Shown: positions 38,256 through 45,689 of the stretch, piece after piece | How the letters are laid out: the number at the start of each line of letters is the position of its first letter | Numbering within the stretch: position 1 is the first letter of the stretch | Source: Caldilineaceae bacterium | GTDB taxonomy: Bacteria > Chloroflexota > Anaerolineae > Caldilineales > Caldilineaceae | NCBI GenBank assembly: GCA_020433455.1 | Contig: JAGRCP010000013.1 | Span: 1 to 64,000, forward strand | Reading direction: 5' to 3' | Length of the DNA stretch: 64,000 nt | Notes under the pieces: generated by a model | Database searches by the model: none | Told to the model about the DNA's origin: nothing | Seen by the model: the letters and a program-made list of their open reading frames with translations, nothing else | Program-made: the position numbers and the translations under genes

Positions 38256-41200
38256 ATGCCACATCTTACGCTGACCGTCAACGGTACGATCCATCATCTG
38301 GACATTCCGGCCGGCCGCTTTTTGGCCGAGGTGTTACGTTACGATCTGGGCTTGACCGGCACGAAGATCGGCTGCGATGAGGCCGAGTGCGGCGCATGCA
38401 CCGTCATCGTCAACGGCCAAAGCGTAGACTCCTGCATCTATCCCGCGCTCAAGGCCAACGGCGCGGACCTCCTCACCATTGAGGGCGTAGCCCAGAGCTG
38501 GCAAAGCCGGTCCCTTGACGGCTCTGGCGGACTATCTCTGGCCGGAGATACCGGTCCTCAGAGTCTGGAAGACCTGCATCCCCTTCAGGAGGCCTTCGTT
38601 CGTCACGGCGCGACCCAATGCGGCTTCTGTACGCCGGGGATGATTCTCCAGGTGAAGACGCTTTTGGACGTAAATCCCCAGGCCACGGATGAAGAGATCA
38701 AGCATTGCCTGAAGGACACCGTCTGCCGCTGTACCGGCTACACGTCTGTGATCAGCGCGGCCCGGGCCGCGGCGGAAAAAATGCAGGGCCGCGCGATGCC
38801 CGCGCCGACGCTGCCTTCCACCGTTGACGCATTGGAAAATGTGGGTAAGCCCCTCCATCGTCCCGACGCGGTGGAGAAGGTGACGGGCGTAACCCGTTAC
38901 GCCGATGATTATCAATTTGAGGGCATGCTTTTCGGCGCGACGCTGCGCAGCGCCCATCCCCATGCCCGTATCCAGGCGCTTGACGCGCGTAAAGCCCAGG
39001 CATTGCCCGGCGTCCACGCGGTGTTAACTTACAAAGACGTGCCCGGCGATCCCCGCCACGGCCTGGTGGAGAATGACTGGCCGGTCTTTGCCGGCGGCGA
39101 TTATCCGGCCCGCTATGTGGGCGATCCTATTGCCGTGGTCGTGGCCGATACGGAAGAGATTGCGCGTGAAGCGCTCAAGCTCATCGACGTGACTTATGAG
39201 GTGCTGCCTGCCGTGACCGACCCCGTGGCCGCACGGCGGGCGGACGCGCCGGTGCTCCATCCCGATCGGCCTACGGGCAACCTGCTCAAGCACATCAAGG
39301 TGCGTCAGGGCGATGTCGAGGCGGGCTTTGCCCGGGCCGACGTCATCATCGAGCGCACCTATCGCACGCCCATGACCGAGCACGCGTTCATGGAGCCGGA
39401 ATGCTCCATCGGCGTGCCCGCGGGGTTCGTAGACCCGGTCCACGGCGCGCACGACAAGCTGACCATCTACGTGGGCAGCCAGATTCCCTACAGCGACCGG
39501 CAGCAGACGGCTAAAAGCCTGGGCCTGGATCCGGAAGAAGTGCGGGTGAAGGGCGCGGTCATGGGCGGCGGCTTCGGCGGCAAGGAGGACATCGCCGGGC
39601 AGATCCACGCGGCGTTGGCCGCCCAGCGCACGGGACGGCCGGTCAAGTTTCTTTACAGCCGGGAGGAGAGCCTGCGCTTTCATCCCAAGCGCCACGCGAC
39701 CATCATCCGCGTCAAAACGGGCGCGACCCGGGACGGCCTCCTCACCGCGGTGGAGGCGGAACTCTACGGCGACAGCGGCGCCTATGCCAGCCTGGGCGAG
39801 AAGGTCATGACCCGGGCCACGACCCACGCCACCGGCCCCTACGTGGTGGGCAGCGCCAAGATTGACTGCTACGCCATGTACACCAACAACGCCCCCTGCG
39901 GCGCGTTCCGGGGCTTTGGCGTCACCCAATCCGCCTTTGCCGTGGAGAGCAACATGGACCTCCTGGCCCAGGCGTTGGAGATGGATCCCGTTGAGCTGCG
40001 GCGCAAGAACGCCATGCGCGTCGGGACCATGACCGCCACCGGCCAGACCCTGCGGGAGAGCGTGGGGTTGCTGGATTGTTTGGAGAAGGTGGAGGGGTCA
40101 ATGAATGATTGGAGATTGGGAACTGGAGATTGGGGGATTGGAGATTCGGAGATTGGAGACTCCGTAAAAGACAATCTCCCAATCTCCCAATCTCCCGATC
40201 CCTTTTCCCCCCTCACCATCGGCCGCAAGCGCTACGCCTGGGGCCTGGCCGCGGGATACAAGAATACGGGCCTGGGCGGGGGCGCGCCCGATAAGGCGGA
40301 AGCGGAGGTGGAGGTCTTCCCCACGGGGCGGGCCGAGGTCCGCACCAGCAGCGCGGAGATGGGGCAGAATCTCATCGGCGTGCTGGCCGCGTGTACGGCC
40401 GAAGAGTTGGGCCTGCCCTTCGATCAGGTGAGCGTTCTGGTCATGGATACGGATAGAACGCCTGACGGCGGTCCCACCACGGCCAGCCGTCAGACCTACG
40501 TGAGCGGCAATGCCGCGCGTCTGGCCGCGCGCACCATGCGCGAACGCATGCAGGGGGTGCTGGCGGAGAAGTTCGACGTTCCGCCCGAGGTGATCGCCTT
40601 CCACGAGGGCCTGGCGTATGTGGATGAGGCGCGTTTGGCGAACGTGAAGAATGCAGAGCAAGAAGCAAAGATTGAAGATTCAGGCTTGAAGATTGGGGGT
40701 GAGAACGGATTGGGCGAGTCCAATGGGGCCGGGAGGACCAACGGTCACGCGTCCCCATCTCCTTCCCGCAGCATCTCCTTTGCCGATGCGGTCCGCGCCC
40801 TGATTGCCGAGGGACGGGAACCCAGGCTGCGTTACGAGTACTGGGCCCCCAAGACTCAGCCTCTGGGGACGGGCGGCGATATGCACTTTGCCTTTTCTTA
40901 TGCCGTCCATGCCGCGCTGGTGAGCGTAGACCTGGACACGGGCGAAGTGGCGGTGGAGCAGGTCGTCACTGCCCATGATGTAGGACGGGCTATCAACCCC
41001 CTGAGCCTGAGCGGTCAGATTGAGGGCGGCATCGTCATGGGCATGGGCAACGCCCTAACCGAACACTACATTACCGAAAACGGCGTTCCCTGGACCCGGC
41101 ATTTGGGTCACTACAAGATGCCCGGCATCAAGATGACGCCCCGGATGGTGAATCACATTGTCGAACATGAGACGGCCGACGGGCCCTATGGGGCCAAGGG

Positions 41201-41372
41201 CGTGGGTGAAATCAGCTCCATTCCCATTAGTCCGGCCATTGCCAATGCCATCTACCATGCGGTAGGCGTGCGCTGCCTGGCCCTGCCCATCGATCAGGAC
41301 GCCCTGCTCCTGGCCATGCGCGACGGCCAGGAGGAAATCGACCGGCGTTGGGGCGATCCGCCCGCAGCGTGA
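38256..41372 (+). CDS. Xanthine-dehydrogenase/aldehyde-oxidase-type molybdoenzyme, iron-sulfur and Mo parts fused (1038 aa)
   Basis: Molybdenum hydroxylase. Residues about 1-175 are the two-[2Fe-2S] domain (Cys40, Cys45, Cys48 in IGCDEAECGACTVIVNG; then CGFCTPGM and CRCTGYTS). The rest is the molybdopterin large subunit: VGKPLHRPDAVEKVTG, MGGGFGGKEDIAGQ, APCGAFRGFGVTQ, and the catalytic Glu in AKGVGEISSIP. No FAD domain is fused and no FAD-subunit gene is adjacent, so the electron acceptor is unknown. Two low-complexity insertions interrupt the large subunit: an octamer-repeat peptide (NDWRLGTGDWGIG ... DNLPISQSP) at 40106-40202, and a Lys/Glu/Gly-rich one near 40660-40760. Start ATG 38256 follows GAGGAAATAACC. 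Substrate not predictable. Confidence 0.9.
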   Translation: MPHLTLTVNGTIHHLDIPAGRFLAEVLRYDLGLTGTKIGCDEAECGACTVIVNGQSVDSCIYPALKANGADLLTIEGVAQSWQSRSLDGSGGLSLAGDTGPQSLEDLHPLQEAFVRHGATQCGFCTPGMILQVKTLLDVNPQATDEEIKHCLKDTVCRCTGYTSVISAARAAAEKMQGRAMPAPTLPSTVDALENVGKPLHRPDAVEKVTGVTRYADDYQFEGMLFGATLRSAHPHARIQALDARKAQALPGVHAVLTYKDVPGDPRHGLVENDWPVFAGGDYPARYVGDPIAVVVADTEEIAREALKLIDVTYEVLPAVTDPVAARRADAPVLHPDRPTGNLLKHIKVRQGDVEAGFARADVIIERTYRTPMTEHAFMEPECSIGVPAGFVDPVHGAHDKLTIYVGSQIPYSDRQQTAKSLGLDPEEVRVKGAVMGGGFGGKEDIAGQIHAALAAQRTGRPVKFLYSREESLRFHPKRHATIIRVKTGATRDGLLTAVEAELYGDSGAYASLGEKVMTRATTHATGPYVVGSAKIDCYAMYTNNAPCGAFRGFGVTQSAFAVESNMDLLAQALEMDPVELRRKNAMRVGTMTATGQTLRESVGLLDCLEKVEGSMNDWRLGTGDWGIGDSEIGDSVKDNLPISQSPDPFSPLTIGRKRYAWGLAAGYKNTGLGGGAPDKAEAEVEVFPTGRAEVRTSSAEMGQNLIGVLAACTAEELGLPFDQVSVLVMDTDRTPDGGPTTASRQTYVSGNAARLAARTMRERMQGVLAEKFDVPPEVIAFHEGLAYVDEARLANVKNAEQEAKIEDSGLKIGGENGLGESNGAGRTNGHASPSPSRSISFADAVRALIAEGREPRLRYEYWAPKTQPLGTGGDMHFAFSYAVHAALVSVDLDTGEVAVEQVVTAHDVGRAINPLSLSGQIEGGIVMGMGNALTEHYITENGVPWTRHLGHYKMPGIKMTPRMVNHIVEHETADGPYGAKGVGEISSIPISPAIANAIYHAVGVRCLALPIDQDALLLAMRDGQEEIDRRWGDPPAA
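40106..40202. repeat. GGAGATTG octamer hairpin inserted in frame in the dehydrogenase gene
   Basis: Arm 40108-40158 (ATTGGAGATTGGGAACTGG and on), loop about 12 bases, arm 40171-40200 made of CAATCTCC units. The encoded peptide repeats the RLG-GDWGIG ... NLPISQS pattern seen in carB, although the two proteins are unrelated. Confidence 0.88.
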
Positions 41373-41373
41373 T

Positions 41374-41399
41374 CCGCCTGCCGGACGCCCGGCAGGCGG
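41374..41399. terminator. GC-rich hairpin after the dehydrogenase gene
   Basis: CGCCTGCCGG / CCGGCAGGCG around ACGC, two bases after the stop codon. No T tract, so intrinsic termination would be weak. Confidence 0.4.
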
Positions 41400-41527
41400 C
41401 CGTCCAGGAGAACAAGGCCAGTCGGCTAGGCCAACCCGTGGAAAACCCCATCTTCCCCGACGGCGTCTATCTGGAGAAGGGCGAAAAGAGTGCGTCCCGG
41501 ATCGGCGCCTATCGGAATCTGTGCTGA

Positions 41528-42060
41528 TCCCGCTTTAAGAACCAGGATCCCTGGGGCGAATACCAGACCATCACCGAGGCGGTCTTCCCCTTTGTCAAGG
41601 AACTCGGCGGCGAGGGGAGCGCCTGTGCCGTCTACATGAAGGATGCCCGCTTCACCCTGCCGCCGGAAAAGGCCGGGCTGCTGGCCCGGGTGGTGGATAT
41701 GATCGATAACATCCCCATGGATGATCGGGACACCAAGGGCGGTCTCCAGAAGTATGTGCTGAGACGGCTATTCGCTGGATGACAAGCGCACCGAGCTGGG
41801 TAACGGCAACGCAGGTCACGAGCAGAACAACATCGCCGACATCATCGAGCGTTGGCGCCATCGGGATTCAGAGGCGGAACGGGCGCGGACGGAGCAGTCC
41901 TTCCTCGTGCCCAAGGCTGAGATCGCCGAAAACGGCTATGACCTCAGCATCAACCACTACAAGGAGATCGTCTACGAGGAGGTCGAATATGGCCCGCCCC
42001 AACTGATCCTGGACGAGCTGGGCGCGCTGGAAGCGGGGCCTGGCCGAATTGCGGGCGATG
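41528..42060 (+). pseudogene. Relic of a type I restriction-modification HsdM methylase
   Basis: 41528-41779 reads FPFVKELGGEGSACAVYMKD, then VVDMIDNIPMDDRDTKGGLQ, the N-terminal part of HsdM. From 41769, in another frame, YSLDDKRTELGN, NIADIIERWRHRD, FLVPKAEIAENGYDLSIN and YKEIVYEEVEY give the HsdM C-terminus. The methyltransferase core between them, with the SAM-binding and NPPF motifs, is gone, and stops interrupt both pieces. No hsdS or hsdR remnant is recognised. The bases 41400-41527 hold a short open stretch I cannot place. Confidence 0.75.
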
Positions 42061-42070
42061 CTGGCGTAGG

Positions 42071-42190
42071 GCGCCGCCGAATCAATTCGGCGTCTGGCAC
42101 GGGAAACGTGTTAAAAGACGTTGGACGCCCGGCCGACCCAACCGGCTTCAGCCTGTTTCCCATAACAGACGGCGGTTTCAACCGCTGCTA
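42071..42190. repeat. Dispersed 120-bp repeat, copy R1
   Basis: Starts GCGCCGCCGAATCAATTCGG, contains ACCGGCTTCAGCCTGTTTCC and ends GGCGGTTTCAACCGCTGCTA. It includes small palindromes (CCGAATCAATTCGG, GCGGTTTCAACCGC). Homologous to 55342-55460 (R2); its end is homologous to 62601-62640 (R3, reversed). Confidence 0.85.
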
Positions 42191-42223
42191 CACACCCAGG
42201 AAAGTAAAAGAGGTATGGCGCAC

Positions 42224-43393
42224 ATGACAGCCGAGCCGGTTTACGACGAAACGTTGGTTCCCGCCCACACTCTGCCGGACCCTTTGGCTCCATTCCCCGA
42301 CGGGAGCATAATCACAGCCGCGGGATGGCGTAACGTTCGGCGCAGGGAAATCCGCAACCTTTTCGCCGAGCACGTCTACGGCCGCACGCCCGGGGAAGGC
42401 CCTGCCGTCGCGTTCCGCATCATCGAGTCGAGCCGCGATGCTCTGGGCGGGAAGGCGGTTCGCAAGCAGGTCCAGGCGGTCCTGCGCGGGAATGGGCAAA
42501 CGCGCACGCTGAACCTCCTCGTTTACATTCCCGCGCAGAGGGATGGGCCCGTCCCCTCCTTTACCGGTCTCAATTTTCAGGGCAATCAGACGATCCATCC
42601 GGACCCGGCCATCCGCGTTCCCGGCGCCCAGGTCGACGCCGCGCCCCGCGGCAGCAAAGCCGACCGCTGGCCGCTTGAGGCGATTGTCGATCGGGGCTTT
42701 GCGCTGGTCACGCTCCACTGCAACGATCTCTTTCCCGACCATCCCCAGGGCCGCGCGGCGGGCATTGCGCCCCTCTTCCCGCAGGATGATGTCCAGACGC
42801 CCGACGCATGGGGCGCCATCGGCATGTGGGCGTGGGGGCTTAGCCGGGTTCTCGACTATTGCGCTGCGGATCCGGATCTGGACGCGACCCGGGTCGCGGT
42901 CGTCGGTCATTCCCGCTTAGGCAAGGCCGCGCTCTGGGCGGGCGCCCAGGATCAGCGCTTTGCTCTGGTTATCTCCAATAATTCGGGCTGCGGCGGCGCG
43001 GCCATCTCCCGCCGTCGCTTCGGCGAAACGGTCGCGGCCATCAACCAGGGCTTTCCCCACTGGTTCTGTCCCCGCTTTCATACGTATAACGACCGCGAAG
43101 ATGCGCTGCCGATAGATCAACATATGCTGTTGGCCCTGGTTGCGCCGCGCCCGCTTTACGTGGCCAGCGCGCAGGATGACTTGTGGGCGGACCCCCGAGG
43201 CGAGTACCTGAGCGCATTCCACGCAACGCCGGTTTATGAATTGTTGGGGCATACGGGGCTGACGAGTGAAGCGATGCCGCCCGTCAACCAACCCGTGGGT
43301 AGCCGTATAGGCTATCATATCCGCTCCGGCCCCCATGAAATCACCGCGTATGATTGGGCCCAATACCTCCGCTTTGCGGCTAAGCATCGCTAA
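42224..43393 (+). CDS. CE15-like glucuronoyl esterase family hydrolase
   Basis: 389 residues, alpha/beta hydrolase fold. The nucleophile is in VAVVGHSRLGKAALWAGA, followed by the conserved NNSGCGGAAISRRRFGETVA and INQGFPHWFCPRFH; LPIDQHMLLALVAPRPLYVA and the catalytic His in RSGPHEITAYDW complete the family pattern. CE15 enzymes cleave ester bonds between lignin and glucuronic acid in plant cell walls. Most are secreted, but no signal peptide is seen here, so the true substrate may be an intracellular ester. The start at 42224 is preferred over 42215 because the GAGGT ribosome site touches the first ATG. A dispersed repeat lies directly upstream. Confidence 0.82.
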   Translation: MTAEPVYDETLVPAHTLPDPLAPFPDGSIITAAGWRNVRRREIRNLFAEHVYGRTPGEGPAVAFRIIESSRDALGGKAVRKQVQAVLRGNGQTRTLNLLVYIPAQRDGPVPSFTGLNFQGNQTIHPDPAIRVPGAQVDAAPRGSKADRWPLEAIVDRGFALVTLHCNDLFPDHPQGRAAGIAPLFPQDDVQTPDAWGAIGMWAWGLSRVLDYCAADPDLDATRVAVVGHSRLGKAALWAGAQDQRFALVISNNSGCGGAAISRRRFGETVAAINQGFPHWFCPRFHTYNDREDALPIDQHMLLALVAPRPLYVASAQDDLWADPRGEYLSAFHATPVYELLGHTGLTSEAMPPVNQPVGSRIGYHIRSGPHEITAYDWAQYLRFAAKHR

Positions 43394-43441
43394 TTTCCGC
43401 CCAGGCGGATCTTATCATTCCTCATCGAGCAGGATACGCCC

Positions 43442-44230
43442 CTACTCCTTCTCCCCGGTCGGCTGAAGTACGAGCTGATGCGTCTTGGTGAAAAAGGCCT
43501 GGGCCGTGAGATAGGCTGCCACCAGACTGGTGAAGGCCGTCGCCCCTACGAGCATGTACATCACGATGATCTGAAGCTGCACGGCCTCCAGCGGCGATGC
43601 GCCGGCCAGAATCATGCCCGTCATCGCGCCGGGGAGCTTGATCAGGCCCACGGTTTTGGTGGTGTCAATCACGGGCATCATGGCGCTGCGGATGGAGCGG
43701 CGCACAATGGGCGTGGCGGCCTGACGACCGGTTGCGCCTAATGCCAGGGCCGCCTCAATGCGGTTGCGCTGATCGCGGATGTCGTCCCGCAGCCGGGTCA
43801 TGACCAGCGAACAGGTGGTCATCGCGTTGCCGATGACCATGCCGGCAATCGGAATGATGAACTGGGGCGTGAAGCGAAAGACGCCCAACGCCACCAGCAG
43901 GCCGATAGTCAGTACCGCGCCCGTGCCGATGCCGGCGGTTGCAATGACCAGCGAGCCGGCAATGCCCCGCGCCCGCTGGGCCGAGGTATAGGCCGCCACG
44001 CCCAGCATGACCGCGATAATGAAGAGCGTCCATGAAATGCTCTCCCGGGCGAAGATCAGCTCAAGCGCATAGCCGATGGCGATGAGCTGAAAAAATGAGC
44101 GTACCGTGGCCATGACCAGATCACGGGTTAACCCTGCTCGCTGCCACCAGCCCAACAGCCCTGCCGCCAGCACCAGCGCCATGCTCGCGCCGATCCGCGC
44201 AAAATCTAACGACTCGAAGAATGCAGCCAT
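43442..44230 (-). CDS. fetB: FetB-like (YbbM/UPF0014) ABC transporter permease
   Basis: 262 residues with seven or so hydrophobic spans, starting SLDFARIGASMALVLAAGLL. Family motifs are FQLIAIGYALELIF, the cytoplasmic GMVIGNAMTTCSLVMTRL, GATGRQAATPIVRRSIRSAM and the KTVGLIKLPGAMTGMILAG segment typical of YbbM. In E. coli FetAB exports iron and helps under oxidative stress. It follows its ATPase gene by 33 bp on the minus strand. Confidence 0.87.
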   Translation of the reverse strand: MAAFFESLDFARIGASMALVLAAGLLGWWQRAGLTRDLVMATVRSFFQLIAIGYALELIFARESISWTLFIIAVMLGVAAYTSAQRARGIAGSLVIATAGIGTGAVLTIGLLVALGVFRFTPQFIIPIAGMVIGNAMTTCSLVMTRLRDDIRDQRNRIEAALALGATGRQAATPIVRRSIRSAMMPVIDTTKTVGLIKLPGAMTGMILAGASPLEAVQLQIIVMYMLVGATAFTSLVAAYLTAQAFFTKTHQLVLQPTGEKE

Positions 44231-44263
44231 ATTGTCTCCTGATCCGTCCTGGTTCAGACTGTA

Positions 44264-45007
44264 TTAGCCTTCCAACTCGCCCGCCGCGAACTGTTGCAGC
44301 AAGTGCGTGTGATCGCTCGCCGCGTTGAGTACGTGGCTGGGCGCCCCCTGATCGACTATGCGACCTTCTACCAGGAGGTAGAGATAATCTGTGAGGGTGC
44401 GGGCCTGCTCCACGTCGTGGGTGACCCAGAGCACGGTCAGCTCCTGCTCAGCCGCGGCCCGGCTTACGCTTTCCTCTACATGACGGCGGGATGCAGGATC
44501 CAGCGCACTGGTCGGTTCATCCATGAGGAGCACATCCGGTTGATTGGCCAGGGTGCGGGCCAGCGCCACCCGCTGTGCCTGCCCGCCGGACAGATCCGTG
44601 GCCGGACGCTCAAGGAGCGTCGGCTCCAGATGGGCCATCTCCAGGAGCCGCGTTATTTCGGTCCTATCCACCTTTTTCTTTTGCAAATCGGGACCGAAGC
44701 GCAGATTGTCGGCCACGCTGCCGGGAAAGAGCGCGGGCTGCTGGAAGACCATGCCCACCCGCCGCCGCAGAGCAAGAACGTCCGTGGCGGTTACGTCCTC
44801 ATCATAGACGAAGACCGTGCCCGGCGGCGGCTCCAGCAGGCGGTTGATGCAGCGGAGAAGCGTGCTTTTGCCGCTGCCGCTGGGACCGAGCAGGCCGATA
44901 ATTTGCCCCGGCGCCGCGGTCAAATCCACATGGTGAAGAACGGGGAGATCGCCTCGGCTGAGGCTCAGATTGCGAATGGCGACGGCGGATCTGGTCATGA
45001 GGAGCAT
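44264..45007 (-). CDS. fetA: FetA-like ABC transporter ATPase
   Basis: 247 residues with a full ABC set: Walker A LLGPSGSGKSTLLR, Q-loop VFQQPALFPGSV, signature LSGGQAQRVALAR, Walker B DVLLMDEPTSALD, and H-loop VLWVTHDVEQA. It partners the FetB-like permease. ATG 45007 has GGAG at short spacing; the ATG at 44998 is also possible. The pair is the first unit on the minus strand before a 682-bp non-coding region. Confidence 0.88.
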   Translation of the reverse strand: MLLMTRSAVAIRNLSLSRGDLPVLHHVDLTAAPGQIIGLLGPSGSGKSTLLRCINRLLEPPPGTVFVYDEDVTATDVLALRRRVGMVFQQPALFPGSVADNLRFGPDLQKKKVDRTEITRLLEMAHLEPTLLERPATDLSGGQAQRVALARTLANQPDVLLMDEPTSALDPASRRHVEESVSRAAAEQELTVLWVTHDVEQARTLTDYLYLLVEGRIVDQGAPSHVLNAASDHTHLLQQFAAGELEG

Positions 45008-45689
45008 TTTCTCCGTTGCGTTCGCGCTGGGTCGCTATAAATCCTGTCCGGGCGCATGCGGTTGCTTGGCGGATACTATGGATGGATCGGGGCGTGTATG
45101 AGTTGGGGGAGCAGGCAGGCGCGCCTGCCTGCCGTTCCTATCCCGCTAACCGGGTTTGCTTGTGCAGCAGGCGCTTTGCGCCAATATCCCGAATATTTCC
45201 CCTAATTGTTTCAGCCTCTTTGCGCCTTGCCAGATCTGACGGATATCCGATCCCGCTCAAGCATGTAGGGTATGGATGAAAAATAAGTGGATAACAACCG
45301 CCCGTTTTCCTGTTTTCCCCCTCTTACCCGGATTTTATAATAGTCTTTTGGCTCTTACTAAATTCATGTAGGGATCCGCCTAACATGTGATGCGCACTAG
45401 CAAGCAGTGCGCATCACATGTCGCGTATGCGTTCATGCAGCAGGCAATCGTCTGGTGCCTGGGTAAATCAAATTTCTGAAATTTAGAGCATGACTCTGTT
45501 GCAAATTACCGGGATAAGGTCTCGTTGAGGTTTGAGCAGGAGGGATTCGGTTCCCTCTCTTAACAGTGAGGAGGATTGACATGAAGTAGAAATACGCGGA
45601 AATCCGGCATGCAGAATGCTGGGTGATGTTTCCAATTCGAAATTTAGCGTGTTCTTATTCAAGGTATTATTGATTGGGAGATGGTTAAG
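45008..45689. other. Long non-coding region with two perfect palindromes
   Basis: Between fetA and the large surface-protein gene. It holds a 22-bp palindrome at 45111-45132 (core GCAGGCGCGCCTGC), a 15-bp inverted repeat CATGTGATGCGCACT / AGTGCGCATCACATG with a 7-base loop at 45384-45420, and the hairpin GAGGGATTCGGTTCCCTC near 45540. A strong ribosome site GAGGAGGATTGAC precedes a two-codon ORF (ATG AAG TAG, 45581-45589). No gene found. Confidence 0.5.
45384..45420. promoter_or_regulatory. Perfect 15-bp inverted repeat
   Basis: CATGTGATGCGCACT, loop AGCAAGC, AGTGCGCATCACATG. No T tract follows, so an operator or protected RNA stem is more likely than a terminator. Confidence 0.5.

Noticed and set aside
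41907-42227. 106-codon ORF joining HsdM C-terminus to repeat R1
   Set aside because: It starts inside the HsdM remnant and its last third is translated repeat; spurious.
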